Source: a virus
Length of the DNA stretch: 52,500 nt
Direction: 5' to 3' (one strand)
IMG/VR virus record: IMGVR_UViG_3300017742_000010
Location: 1-52,500 of that record
Notes under the pieces: generated by a model
The model's input: the letters and a program-made list of their open reading frames with translations, nothing else
What the model was told of the DNA's origin: nothing
The model's database searches: none
In this document: positions 14,785 to 23,629 of the stretch, in pieces
Numbering within the stretch: the first letter of the stretch is position 1
Layout of the letters: each line of letters opens with the position of its first letter
Program-made: the position numbers and the translations under genes

Positions 14785-16929
14785 ATGGCAACAATTGAAG
14801 AATTATTAGAAGACGCGGTTAAAAAAGGTGGGCTAGCCAGCGAAGATACTGCCAAAAAGATATTGAAGGCTGTAGGTGGGTCTGGAGGTGGTGGTAACAG
14901 TGGTGCTCAACGCGAGTTCACAGAAGAAACCAAAAAAACCAGCAAATCAGTTGTTGTATTCAAAAAAGTTTTAGGTGCGGCAGGAGCCGGCTTTGCAATG
15001 TTGAAAGATGGAGCAGACGGATTGGTTGGCGGACTCGGTGTTCTATCACAAAGCACCACAGGATTAAACAAAGTATTTTTACAATTCACAGCCGACCTAG
15101 CGGCAAGAGTGTTTGAAAATGTTGACACTTTCAGAAACTTGGCAGAGATAGGCGCGAACACAACTCAAACAGTTAGTGATTTTAGACGTATAGCAGGCGA
15201 CGCCGGAATAGACATGACAAGATTAGCCCAGGCATTAATGAGTGCCAACACATCACTGGCTGGTTTTGGCGGTAGTGCAAACGAAGGTGCAAGAAGATTC
15301 AACACAATAATGACATCACTATTACAGAGTGATTTCAGAAAAACAATCGCAGGTCTTGGATTTTCTATGGAAGATATCACAGAAGGCTTTGCTGATTATC
15401 TAGACTTACAGACTACTTTGGGTAGATCTCAATCAATGAGTAATTCACAGTTGGTTGCAGGCTCGCAAGAATATCTATTGAGATTAGACCAATTGTCAAG
15501 ATTAACTGGATTGCAAAGAGATCAAGTGAAAGATGAATTACAAGCAGTGGCAGATGCCAGAGAGTTACGTTTAATTTCAAACAGTGAAATAGAAGCAACC
15601 ATGGTAAGGGTCAAAGCGGCGGCACCAGAAATGGTAAGTGCTGTTACAGGATTGTTAGCAAAAGGATTCCCAGAAGGCGGAGAACAAGTTGGTATATTTG
15701 CTGTGGACGGTGTGCGTGAAGCAGTGTCGGCATTGAGAGATGGTGTACCTGGTGCAAGTGATATGTTTATTCAAGCACTGGCACGTAACGGTGAAAGCAT
15801 TGCCAACATGGACGAAGGTCAGAAAAAATTAATTGCTACTCAACTAGGCGTGGGCAATGAATTTTTCAATGTTGCGGCAGATTCTGTTAAGTTCAGAAAA
15901 TTCTTAGGACAAAGTACAAGTGCCATCATAGCAGAACAAGAAGCAAGAGCGGCAAGCACTGAAGGTGCAAAACAATTTCAGAATGCCAGTGAAAACTTGC
16001 GTTCAAAATTTCAAAAATTATTGACTCCATTCCAACAAGGAGTTGATATTATTATAGGTGGCTTGGCAAGCATAATTGGTCCTGAATCTTTTATTGCAAC
16101 CACATTGGATGATTTAGGAACGAAATTTAACGATTGGTTCGATGAGTTGTCAGAAGGTGGCAAAGTGGCAATGGGAGGACTATACGTTGCGGCAGGTGTA
16201 GCGGCGGCGGCATTGACTGCGATCGCCGGCAAGAAAGCCGTCAAGGGAGTTACAAGTTATCTAACAGGAGGCGGACCGGGTGGTGGAGCGAAATCTGTTT
16301 TAGGAAAGACTGGTGCAGGTGGTGGAGGTTTACTAGCCGGCATGGGTGGCGGACTAAAAGGATTAGCAGGCGGACTTACAGCAATGGCAAATCCGGCAAC
16401 TCTATTAGGTGCGGCGAATTTAGGACTAGCAATCACGGCAATAGGAGCAGGTTTAGCCGCGGCAACTTTCTTAATGGGAGGAGCATTAGAGAAGTTTAGC
16501 AGTGGTTTACAAGGTTTTTCATTAGTAGATGGCGGCAATTTAATACAAGTAGCCAAAGGCACTTTGGCACTGTCAGGAGCAATGGCGGCAATGGGGGCAG
16601 GAAGTACTGTAGGTGCTGTTACAGGCTTTGTAGGTAAGATTTTCGGTGGAGGATCAGAAAACTTTGCCAAAAACTTGAATAAAACACTCGATGAGCTTGA
16701 CAAAGGCAAAATAGACATGTATGCTAACAGTTTAGATAACTTAGGAAATGCAATGACAAATTTAAGAAGCGGTATGGTGGGATCAACAACGGCATCCGCA
16801 AGTTCAACCGGAGACAAGTTGGATCAGTTAAATAGTACGATGGAACAAATTTTGATGGCAATGAGTGATGGCAATCGTTACAGCAGAATAACTTCACAAG
16901 CAACAACAGAAATGTCGGATACAGTATAA
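14785..16929 (+). CDS. Tail tape measure protein
   Basis: 714 aa. It sets tail length inside the tube and is the counterpart of T4 gp29. Features: a low-complexity Gly-rich linker (GGSGGGGNSG, about 30-40), a long helical middle (about 80-430) with DLAARVFENVDTFRNLAEIG, LDQLSRLTGLQRDQVKDELQ and similar heptads, then hydrophobic Ala/Gly segments typical of tape measures (GGLYVAAGVAAAALTAIAG, about 470; ATLLGAANLGLAITAIGAGL, about 540). The 'ylldLd.LsrlTG.qrd' segment occurs in tape measures of marine T4-like phages. It lies beside the gp26/gp51 pair. Its stop overlaps the portal ATG as TAATG. Good confidence in the class. Confidence 0.8.
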   Translation: MATIEELLEDAVKKGGLASEDTAKKILKAVGGSGGGGNSGAQREFTEETKKTSKSVVVFKKVLGAAGAGFAMLKDGADGLVGGLGVLSQSTTGLNKVFLQFTADLAARVFENVDTFRNLAEIGANTTQTVSDFRRIAGDAGIDMTRLAQALMSANTSLAGFGGSANEGARRFNTIMTSLLQSDFRKTIAGLGFSMEDITEGFADYLDLQTTLGRSQSMSNSQLVAGSQEYLLRLDQLSRLTGLQRDQVKDELQAVADARELRLISNSEIEATMVRVKAAAPEMVSAVTGLLAKGFPEGGEQVGIFAVDGVREAVSALRDGVPGASDMFIQALARNGESIANMDEGQKKLIATQLGVGNEFFNVAADSVKFRKFLGQSTSAIIAEQEARAASTEGAKQFQNASENLRSKFQKLLTPFQQGVDIIIGGLASIIGPESFIATTLDDLGTKFNDWFDELSEGGKVAMGGLYVAAGVAAAALTAIAGKKAVKGVTSYLTGGGPGGGAKSVLGKTGAGGGGLLAGMGGGLKGLAGGLTAMANPATLLGAANLGLAITAIGAGLAAATFLMGGALEKFSSGLQGFSLVDGGNLIQVAKGTLALSGAMAAMGAGSTVGAVTGFVGKIFGGGSENFAKNLNKTLDELDKGKIDMYANSLDNLGNAMTNLRSGMVGSTTASASSTGDKLDQLNSTMEQILMAMSDGNRYSRITSQATTEMSDTV

Positions 16930-18659
16930 TGAGTTGGAAAAAATATTTTACAGAAGTGCCACTATCAGACGGCACAGGCGGAATGAATTCACCTTTAGGT
17001 GGAGGAGTTGGTGGAAAGGCTGGACCAGCCAAAACAAACTACTCATCATATCTTCCAGATGTGTACAGCGGTGCACCAAACAGAATTGAAAGATACGGAC
17101 AATACAATGTGATGGATTTAGATTCAGAAGTGAATGCCGCATTGGATATCCTAGCAGAATTTTGCACACAAAACAATACACAAAACAATACACCATTCAA
17201 ATTTGAATACAATCAGAAAGCAACTAATACAGAAATACAAATCATAGAACAATACCTACACCAATGGTGCAAAATGAACGACTTTTCTAAACGTGTGTTT
17301 AAGATTATGCGTAACGTATTCAAGTATGGTGATGCATTCTTTATTAGAGATCCGGAAACAAAGAAAATGTTTCACGTTGATCCAGCAAAAGTAACAAAAA
17401 TAATTGTAAATGAAAGCACAGGTAAAACTCCTGAGCAATATGTTATAAAAGATATCAATTTTAACTTTAAAAGTCTTGTAGCAACTACACCTTATCAAAC
17501 AACAGGCAATGTTACTGGCGGTGGATCAGGATATTTGACTGGCGGAGTAAGAGGAATGACTGGAGTGGACAATACATCAGCACCAGGAACAAGATTTGGC
17601 ACAGGACAAAGAGAAATTGCTGTTGATGCCGACCACATGGTACATTTAAGTTTAAGTGAAGGACTGGACAACAACTTTCCGTTTGGTAATTCACTGTTGG
17701 AAAGCATTTTTAAAGTTTACAAACAAAAAGAATTACTGGAAGACGCAATTATAATCTACAGAGTACAAAGAGCACCTGAAAGAAGAGTGTTTTACATTGA
17801 CGTAGGTAATATGCCAAGTCACTTGGCAATGCAATTTGTGGAAAGAGTTAAAACAGAGATTCATCAAAGACGTATTCCTTCATCAACAGGTGGTGGAACA
17901 AACGTAGTAGACAGTTCTTATAATCCACTTTCAATCAACGAGGACTATTTCTTCCCACAAACAGCAGAAGGAAGAGGTTCTAAAGTAGAAACATTACCAG
18001 GCGGTACTAACCTTGGTGAGATTGATGACCTAAAATACTTTACAAACAAATTATTAAGAGGTTTAAGAATACCAAGTTCATATTTGCCAACAGGTGCAGA
18101 CGATTCGCAAAGCAGTTTCAATGATGGCAGAGTAGGAACAGCATACATTCAAGAACTAAGGTTCAACAAATACTGTGAAAGACTACAAAATTTAGTATCA
18201 GATGAATTTAATCAAGAGTTCAAACGTTACCTTTTAGAAAAAGGTGTGAACATTGACACAGCAATGTTTGATATCAAGTTTCAACCACCAATGAACTTTG
18301 CTTCTTACAGACAAGCAGAAGTAGACAACAACAGAATTTCCACATACACGCAAATAGCAACAGTGCCATTTGTTAGCAAACGTTATGCTCTGTCTAGATT
18401 CTTAGGATTAACTCCAGAAGAGATGGCAGAAAACGAAAGAATGTGGAGAGAAGAAAATGATGACTCTATGCAAACTAAACCAACCACTTCAGCAACTGAA
18501 TTGAGAAGTGCAGGAGTTAGCACAGCAGGTATTCAAGCAGATTTAGATGCGGCGGAACCAGCAGAAGAACCAGGTGATCCTGCAGACAACACAGGCACTC
18601 CAACTCCAGCAGGAGATACAGGTGGCACAGGTGGCGGAACGCCAACTCCGGGCCAGTAA
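16929..18659 (+). CDS. gp20: Portal protein gp20
   Basis: 576 aa (T4 gp20 is 524). The portal is the 12-subunit ring at the head vertex through which DNA is packaged and the tail attaches. Conserved blocks: DVYSGAPNRIERYGQYNVMD (about 38-58), DSEVNAALDILAEFCTQ, VFKIMRNVFKYGDAFFIRDP (about 117-136), VDADHMVHLSLSEGLDNNFP (about 235), LLEDAIIIYRVQRAPERRVF (about 272) with DVGNMP, and then LPGGTNLGEIDDLKYFTNKL, RIPSSYLP and FNDGRVGTAYIQELRF. A Pro/Gly/Thr-rich tail ends the protein. This is the classic gp20 marker sequence and the assignment is secure. The start overlaps the tape measure stop. Confidence 0.96.
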   Translation: MSWKKYFTEVPLSDGTGGMNSPLGGGVGGKAGPAKTNYSSYLPDVYSGAPNRIERYGQYNVMDLDSEVNAALDILAEFCTQNNTQNNTPFKFEYNQKATNTEIQIIEQYLHQWCKMNDFSKRVFKIMRNVFKYGDAFFIRDPETKKMFHVDPAKVTKIIVNESTGKTPEQYVIKDINFNFKSLVATTPYQTTGNVTGGGSGYLTGGVRGMTGVDNTSAPGTRFGTGQREIAVDADHMVHLSLSEGLDNNFPFGNSLLESIFKVYKQKELLEDAIIIYRVQRAPERRVFYIDVGNMPSHLAMQFVERVKTEIHQRRIPSSTGGGTNVVDSSYNPLSINEDYFFPQTAEGRGSKVETLPGGTNLGEIDDLKYFTNKLLRGLRIPSSYLPTGADDSQSSFNDGRVGTAYIQELRFNKYCERLQNLVSDEFNQEFKRYLLEKGVNIDTAMFDIKFQPPMNFASYRQAEVDNNRISTYTQIATVPFVSKRYALSRFLGLTPEEMAENERMWREENDDSMQTKPTTSATELRSAGVSTAGIQADLDAAEPAEEPGDPADNTGTPTPAGDTGGTGGGTPTPGQ

Positions 18660-18660
18660 G

Positions 18661-18668
18661 TATAAATA
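18661..18668 (+). promoter_or_regulatory. Perfect late promoter TATAAATA, leaderless geometry
   Basis: TATAAATA immediately after the gp20 stop, 5 nt before the ATG at 18674. It matches the T4 late consensus exactly. By T4 spacing the +1 base would be the A of ATG. Confidence 0.72.
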
Positions 18669-18673
18669 ATTTT

Positions 18674-18913
18674 ATGATATTACGTGAACTTTTTTATTAC
18701 GATCAAATAACAACAGAGCCAGGTGAGCAGAAGCAATACGATGCCACTGCTGATCAGTCTATTATGTCTTTAGACGACACACGTAAAACTAGACTGTCAT
18801 TGAAACAGATCAACAAAGCAAGAAAAGCCGGTGAATTTCACAAAGACGAACAACAAAAAGAGTTGGACTTTGTGAGACAGATGTACGGCGCCGCTAACCA
18901 ACCGGAAATGTAA
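18674..18913 (+). CDS. Small head-module protein, possible prohead core protein (gp67/gp68 position)
   Basis: 79 aa: start MILRELFYYDQ, middle DQSIMSLDDTRKTRLSLKQI, end FVRQMYGAANQPEM. Charged and helical. I recognise no domain. In T4 the genes between 20 and 21 are 67 and 68, small prohead core proteins; by position this could be one. The ATG has no ribosome site because the late octamer ends 5 nt before it, so it may be translated from a leaderless mRNA. Alternatively the real start is further in (MSLDDTRK). Confidence 0.6.
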   Translation: MILRELFYYDQITTEPGEQKQYDATADQSIMSLDDTRKTRLSLKQINKARKAGEFHKDEQQKELDFVRQMYGAANQPEM

Positions 18914-18916
18914 TAA

Positions 18917-19504
18917 ATGTCTATTGCTTTTGTATTAGGCAATGGTCTCAGTCGCAAACCAGTTCCCCTAGAACCCTTACAACAGTTTGGCAAAGTGTAT
19001 GCCTGCAATGCTGTTTACAGAACTTACACACCCAATTACCTAGTGGCAGTGGATGCCAAGATGATCAATGAGATCTGTCTAGCAGGTGCTCAGTTCAATA
19101 TGCCAGTATGGACCAATCCAAACAGAGCATATAAAAAGTACAAAGGGTTAAACTTCTTCGAACCCAGCCTAGGATGGTCATCAGGACCCACAGCACTGTG
19201 GTTAGCATCAAAAAATATGCATCAATTGATATATTTGTTGGGTTTTGACTTCACAGGCACCACTGAGGGCAAACTGAACAACATATATGGCGATACACCC
19301 AACTACAAAAAGAATTCAGACACTGCCACCTATCACGGCAATTGGAACCGGCAAACAAGCATTATCCTACAGAAGAATCCACTAAAGAGATATATACGAA
19401 TAGTACCGGAAGGTACTGATGTTTTTGAGGCTAAAGACCTTAAGAAGTTTACGAATTACAGTGAAATCACTGTACAAGAGTTCAAAAGACGCTATCATTT
19501 ATAG
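18917..19504 (+). CDS. GNG-motif Rossmann-like protein, resembling GT42/DUF115-type transferases
   Basis: 195 aa. The start reads FVLGNGLSRKPVP (Gly-Asn-Gly at 8-10), then KVYACNAVYR (CN at 30-31), YLVAVDAKMI, later GWSSGPTALWLASKNMHQLI and YLLGFDFTGT. The series GNG, CN, SG..A..LA and IYL.GfDF is the arrangement seen in Campylobacter-type sialyltransferases (GT42) and DUF115 proteins, which bind nucleotide or CMP-sugar. I therefore suspect a small sugar or nucleotide transferase, but the similarity is by pattern only. It sits inside the head assembly operon, 3 nt after the preceding gene and before the acidic core protein, an odd place for an enzyme. Base composition looks richer in GC than gp22/gp23 (by eye). 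Confidence 0.45.
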   Translation: MSIAFVLGNGLSRKPVPLEPLQQFGKVYACNAVYRTYTPNYLVAVDAKMINEICLAGAQFNMPVWTNPNRAYKKYKGLNFFEPSLGWSSGPTALWLASKNMHQLIYLLGFDFTGTTEGKLNNIYGDTPNYKKNSDTATYHGNWNRQTSIILQKNPLKRYIRIVPEGTDVFEAKDLKKFTNYSEITVQEFKRRYHL

Positions 19505-19518
19505 AATCTGCGTCAAAC

Positions 19519-19534
19519 GGGTCAGTATCGACCC
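19519..19534 (+). terminator. Weak hairpin GGGTC/GACCC with distant T run
   Basis: GGGTC, loop AGTATC, GACCC, then 11 nt and TTTTTT at 19546-19552. The spacing of stem to T run is too long for an ideal terminator. Confidence 0.28.
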
Positions 19535-19561
19535 ATTATCTACCTGTTTTTTCACCTATCG

Positions 19562-19569
19562 GTTAAATA
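19562..19569 (+). promoter_or_regulatory. Late-promoter-like octamer GTTAAATA
   Basis: One mismatch to GATAAATA, 43 nt before the acidic prohead gene, which has its own AGGAG ribosome site. Confidence 0.35.
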
Positions 19570-19612
19570 ATACATGACAGTCTTATCATAAACAGTTAAT
19601 AGGAGAAAAACA

Positions 19613-20623
19613 ATGTCAGATAAAAGTAAATTCGAGCAAATGCTTGAAAAATTAGTCGCTGACGATAGAACAGCGGCAGAAGAAATTTTCCATGATATCG
19701 TTGTGGAAAAATCAAGATCAATCTATGAAGGTCTTTTAGAAAATGATATCAAAGATATCGAAGTAGAAGAAACTTCAAAAGAAGACTCAAAAGAAGAAGA
19801 AACAACAGAAGCGTCTAAAGAAGCAAAAGAAGACGAAAAAGTTGAAGAAAAAACTTCAGAAGAGTCAAAAGAAGACGAAGCAGTTGAAGAAGCATCAAAA
19901 GACGAAACTTCAAAAGAAGAAGAAACTAAAGAAGAAGAGTCAAAAGATGAAGAAGCAACAGATGAGTCTTTATTAGATATAGAAAATCAAGAAGTAGCAC
20001 CAGCAGTTGAAGTAGGTGGAGACGCAACAGACGATATGGTTGCTGACATCGAAGCACCAGCAGGTGACATGGACAACGGCGACGACTCTGAAAAAGGTGA
20101 AGAAGAAATCGAAGACAGAGTAGTTGACCTAGAAGATGCTATTGATGACCTTAAAGCCGAATTTGAAAAAATGATGGGCGATGAGGACAAAGGCGACGAC
20201 GCTGAAGGCGACGACGCTGAAGATAACGGTGAAGAAAAAGAAGACGAAGCCGTTGTAGATCAATCAGCAGAGGGAGAAACTGTAGAAGTTGCTCCTGAAC
20301 TTGGTGAACAACCAGCAGTAGAAACAGCAGAACCTAAAACAGCAAGTGAAGAAATTAGAGAATATGTGAACAAAGTAGGCGTAACGCATACAGATGGTTC
20401 AGATAACTCTAAATCACCAGTTGCTGGCAAAAATGATATGGGCGGAACGGCTTCTAACATCGCTAAAGGTGGTGAGGAAACAGGTAGTAAAGCACCTGCT
20501 CCAAAAGAAGAAAACGCAGGTAACATTAATGTACCAGGTGGCAAAGCGAAACCTGTTGCGGCACCAAAGGCCAAGACTAGCACAGAAGATGATTCTTCTG
20601 CAAAGTCAACTATTGGCAGTTAA
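19613..20623 (+). CDS. Highly acidic prohead core/scaffold-associated protein
   Basis: 336 aa. The N-terminal 50 residues look folded: FEQMLEKLVADDRTAAEEIF, DIVVEKSRSIYEGLLEND. The rest is low complexity, dominated by Glu, Lys, Ser, Asp and Thr (about 55-120: SKEE-type repeats), then Asp/Glu-rich with the motif DLEDAIDDLKAEFEKMMG (about 170-188). The C-terminal third is Ala/Gly/Lys-rich. By position between gp20 and gp21 and by acidity it resembles T4 gp67, a prohead core protein with an acidic tail that is digested by gp21, but it is four times longer. It has an AGGAG ribosome site. The core role is inference. Confidence 0.6.
   Translation: MSDKSKFEQMLEKLVADDRTAAEEIFHDIVVEKSRSIYEGLLENDIKDIEVEETSKEDSKEEETTEASKEAKEDEKVEEKTSEESKEDEAVEEASKDETSKEEETKEEESKDEEATDESLLDIENQEVAPAVEVGGDATDDMVADIEAPAGDMDNGDDSEKGEEEIEDRVVDLEDAIDDLKAEFEKMMGDEDKGDDAEGDDAEDNGEEKEDEAVVDQSAEGETVEVAPELGEQPAVETAEPKTASEEIREYVNKVGVTHTDGSDNSKSPVAGKNDMGGTASNIAKGGEETGSKAPAPKEENAGNINVPGGKAKPVAAPKAKTSTEDDSSAKSTIGS
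20192..20221 (+). repeat. Tandem 15-bp repeat in the acidic gene
   Basis: GGCGACGACGCTGAA occurs twice head to tail (20192-20206, 20207-20221), coding GDDAE twice. This suggests slippage-driven growth of the acidic segment. Confidence 0.85.
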
Positions 20624-20645
20624 TAAGGTAGTATAAGGAAAACGG

Positions 20646-21269
20646 ATGTTATCATTACGTGAGACGCTAACTTTCGACCAGGCGGGAATAGTCGTTGAGA
20701 CTAAGGACGAACACAACGGTAAATCCCTTTACATGAAGGGAATCTGCATTCAGGGAGGTGTTAAAAACGCCAACCAAAGAGTGTATCCTGTTAACGAAAT
20801 CCAGAGGGCTGTCAGCACACTTAACGATCAAGTCACTGGTGGATACAGTGTTCTCGGCGAAGTTGATCATCCAGAAGGCCTTAATATTAACCTAGATCGT
20901 GTATCACACATGGTAAATGAAATGTGGATGGACGGACCGAACGGATACGGAAAAATGAAAATTTTACCAACCCCGATGGGACAACTTGTTAAAACAATGC
21001 TGGAAAGCGGAGTTAAACTTGGTGTTTCATCCAGGGGTTCGGGTAATGTTAAAGAAGACGGATCCGGTCAAGTATCAGATTTTGAAATCATCACAGTAGA
21101 TATCGTTGCACAACCATCGGCGCCAGGAGCATATCCTGAGCCAATATACGAACATCTAATGAATACAAAGGGTGGTTTAAAAGCATTTAACTCAGCAAGG
21201 GACACACAGGCACAAAAATATCTAAAAGAACAACTAATAAACATAATTGGAAAACTCCAATCTAAATAG
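20646..21269 (+). CDS. gp21: Prohead core protease gp21
   Basis: 207 aa (T4 gp21 is 212). Serine protease that matures the prohead by cutting scaffold and capsid proteins after [LI]-x-E. Conserved blocks: GICIQGGVKNANQRVYPVNE (about 32-52), YSVLGEVDHPEGLNINLDRV (about 67-86) with the catalytic His in DHPE, and GVKLGVSSRGSGNV (about 122-135) with the catalytic Ser in SSRGSG, then FEIITVDIVAQPSAPGA. It is placed directly before gp22 and gp23 as in T4. Secure. Confidence 0.95.
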   Translation: MLSLRETLTFDQAGIVVETKDEHNGKSLYMKGICIQGGVKNANQRVYPVNEIQRAVSTLNDQVTGGYSVLGEVDHPEGLNINLDRVSHMVNEMWMDGPNGYGKMKILPTPMGQLVKTMLESGVKLGVSSRGSGNVKEDGSGQVSDFEIITVDIVAQPSAPGAYPEPIYEHLMNTKGGLKAFNSARDTQAQKYLKEQLINIIGKLQSK

Positions 21270-21279
21270 GAGATAAAGA

Positions 21280-22368
21280 ATGTTAGAAGCACTGAAATCA
21301 CTTTTTGAAACGAACGGAATTTCGGAAGAGATCAGAGCAGAAATAGAATCCGCATGGACCCAGAAGGTTGAAGAAAACAAACTTTCTGCCACTGCTGATC
21401 TTCGTAAAGAATTTGCAGAGAAGTATGAACACGACAAAGCAAGTTTGACAGACGCTGTTGATAAAATGGTATCTGAAAGAATCGAAGCAGAAATGGCAGA
21501 GTTCGCAGAAGACAAGAAGCAACTTGCAGAAGAAAAAGTTAAGTATGCTACTCAAATCGGTGAACACACTGAAAAGTTAAAAGCATTTGTTTTTGATCAA
21601 CTTAAAGGCGAAGTTGCTGAACTACACTCAGACCAAAAAGTTATGGCAGAAAATTTTGTTAAACTTGAGGACTTCGTGGTAGAAGCTCTGTCTAAAGAAA
21701 TTGCAGAATTTCAAAAAGACAAACAAGACGTTGCTGAAACAAAAGTACGTCTTATCAGAGAAGCAAAAGCACATTTTGAAAAAGTTAGAAGTAACTTTGT
21801 GAAAAAAGGTGCTGAGAAAGTGTCAGAAGTAGTGGGCAAAACTCTTAAACAAGAGATTAGTTCATTAAAAGAAGACATTGAAGCGGCTCGCAAAAACGAC
21901 TTTGGTCGCAGACTGTTTGAATCTTATCAACAAGAATATTCACAATCATTCTTGAACGAAAAAGGTGAAACAGCAAAACTTCTTAAAGTAGTGGACGTAG
22001 CGAAACTACAGGCGGAAGAAGCGAAGAAGACTGTCGACGAGAAACAAAAAGTAATTGAAGCAAAAGAAAAAGAAATTGCTACAATTAAAGAAGCGGCAGA
22101 GAGAAGTGACGTAATCAATGAGTTAGTACAACCATTGAATGCAGAACAAAAAGAAATAATGAACAATCTACTGGAGAGTGTGCAGACGGGTGCTTTACGA
22201 AAGCAATTCGAAAAGTACATACCGGCTGTTCTAAACGGTAGGACTCCAGCGAAAAAACAGGCAATAAATGAAGGCACAGAAGTAACAGGCGATAAACAAA
22301 TTAACATTGTAAACGGCAGTCAATTCAATAGCAACATCGTTGATATTAGAAGACTTGCTGGAATCTAA
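21280..22368 (+). CDS. gp22: Prohead scaffold protein gp22
   Basis: 362 aa, against 269 in T4. The major internal scaffold around which gp23 assembles, later degraded by gp21. Almost all charged coiled coil: EEIRAEIESAWTQKVEENK, ADLRKEFAEKYEHDKASLTD and further E/K heptads through about 270, then a conserved C-terminal region with LVQPLNAEQKEIMNNLLESV and FEKYIPAVLNG. Ribosome site AGGAG, 7 nt. The product fits the invariant order 21-22-23. Secure. Confidence 0.93.
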   Translation: MLEALKSLFETNGISEEIRAEIESAWTQKVEENKLSATADLRKEFAEKYEHDKASLTDAVDKMVSERIEAEMAEFAEDKKQLAEEKVKYATQIGEHTEKLKAFVFDQLKGEVAELHSDQKVMAENFVKLEDFVVEALSKEIAEFQKDKQDVAETKVRLIREAKAHFEKVRSNFVKKGAEKVSEVVGKTLKQEISSLKEDIEAARKNDFGRRLFESYQQEYSQSFLNEKGETAKLLKVVDVAKLQAEEAKKTVDEKQKVIEAKEKEIATIKEAAERSDVINELVQPLNAEQKEIMNNLLESVQTGALRKQFEKYIPAVLNGRTPAKKQAINEGTEVTGDKQINIVNGSQFNSNIVDIRRLAGI

Positions 22369-22388
22369 AACAAAAGGAGAAAATAACA

Positions 22389-23561
22389 ATGTCAGAACTA
22401 ACAGAAACTCGCTGGCAGGACACAAAGAGTGCGTTATTAGAAGGTCTAACTGGAAATAAAAAAGCAGTTATGGCGGCTACTTTAGAAAATACTAAACAGT
22501 ATCTTTCAGAGTCAGCAACAGCAGGTGCTACATCTGCCGGTAACGTTGCAACTTTAAACAGAGTGATCCTACCGGTGATCAGACGGGTTATGCCTACTGT
22601 GATTGCTAATGAATTGGTTGGAGTACAACCGATGACTGGCCCAGTTGGTCAAATCCACACGTTAAGAGTAAGATATGCAGAAACACAAAACGCGACTATC
22701 AACAGCGATGATGTTACAGCGGGCGATGAGGCTTTATCACCATTTAAAATTGGTCAAGCCTATTCAGGTAACACAACAGACTCTAAAGGAGATGCAACAG
22801 CATCGAAAGAGGGTACTGGTGGTAGAGCGATGTCAATCCAAATCTTGAAACAAACTGTTGAAGCAAAAAGCAGAAAGTTACAAGCAAGATGGACATTTGA
22901 ATCTGCTCAAGATGCTCAGGCGCAACAAGGTATTGATGTAGAGGCTGAAATCATGGCGGCATTAGCACAAGAAATTACTGCTGAAATCGACCAAGAAGTA
23001 ATCAACTCATTAAGATCTTTAGCGGCTGATGAAGAAGCATTCAACCAAGCGGCTGTTTCAGGAACTGCGACTTTCGTAGGCGATGAACACGCGGCGTTGG
23101 CTGTTTTAATCAACAGAGTAGCAAACAAAATTGCACAAAGAACAAGAAGAGGCGCAGGAAACTGGGCTGTGGTATCACCACAGGCTTTAACTGTACTTCA
23201 ATCTGCAACAACTTCAGCGTTCGCAAGAACAACTGAAGGTTCTTTTGAAGCACCAACTAACCAAAAAATGGTTGGAACTTTAAACAGTGCAATGAAAGTA
23301 TATGTTGACACATATGCGGCAGACGATTCGTCTGTATTGGTAGGATACAAAGGCTCATCTGAAGCAGATGCGGCGGCGTTCTATTGCCCATACATTCCGT
23401 TAATGTCTAGCGGTGTTGTGCTTGACCCATCAACTTTTGAACCAGTTGTTTCTTTCATGACTAGATATGGTTATGTAGAGTTAAACAACACAGCATCATC
23501 ACTTGGTAATGCTGGGGACTACGTTGGTGAAGTTACTATGTCAAACATTTCGTTTGCATAA
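22389..23561 (+). CDS. gp23: Major capsid protein gp23
   Basis: 390 aa, short compared with T4 gp23 (521 aa). Conserved blocks: LNRVILPVIRRVMPTVIANE and LVGVQPMTGPVGQIHTLRVR (about 57-98), then FKIGQAYSG, RKLQARWTFESAQDAQAQQG, INRVANKIAQRTRRGAGNW and VLVGYKGSSEADAAAFYCPY, the standard gp23 marker region. A likely gp21 cleavage site is Leu-Ser-Glu/Ser at residues 39-42, which matches [LI]-x-E and is near the expected propeptide end. Ribosome site AGGAG (22376-22380). A strong terminator follows the gene. Confidence 0.97.
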   Translation: MSELTETRWQDTKSALLEGLTGNKKAVMAATLENTKQYLSESATAGATSAGNVATLNRVILPVIRRVMPTVIANELVGVQPMTGPVGQIHTLRVRYAETQNATINSDDVTAGDEALSPFKIGQAYSGNTTDSKGDATASKEGTGGRAMSIQILKQTVEAKSRKLQARWTFESAQDAQAQQGIDVEAEIMAALAQEITAEIDQEVINSLRSLAADEEAFNQAAVSGTATFVGDEHAALAVLINRVANKIAQRTRRGAGNWAVVSPQALTVLQSATTSAFARTTEGSFEAPTNQKMVGTLNSAMKVYVDTYAADDSSVLVGYKGSSEADAAAFYCPYIPLMSSGVVLDPSTFEPVVSFMTRYGYVELNNTASSLGNAGDYVGEVTMSNISFA

Positions 23562-23584
23562 TCAACAGTAAACACTTACATATT

Positions 23585-23609
23585 AAAGGGGGCTTCGGCC
23601 CCCTTTTTT
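23585..23609 (+). terminator. Strong intrinsic terminator after gp23
   Basis: GGGGGC, loop TTCG, GCCCCC (23588-23603), extended by AAA/TTT, followed by TTTTTT at 23604-23609. A textbook stem with a stable UUCG loop and U tract, ending head transcription before the HemB cassette. Confidence 0.93.
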
Positions 23610-23629
23610 ATTGACTTTTTGTTCAGGAC

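Noticed and set aside
16257-16817. Antisense Pro/Ala-rich ORF opposite the tape measure gene
   Set aside because: It is the reverse reading of Gly/Ala-rich codons in a well-supported gene, with no ribosome site or family pattern.
20260-20583. Antisense ORFs opposite the acidic prohead gene and gp22
   Set aside because: Long open frames arise from GAA/AAA-rich coding on the other strand. The sense products are supported by synteny.
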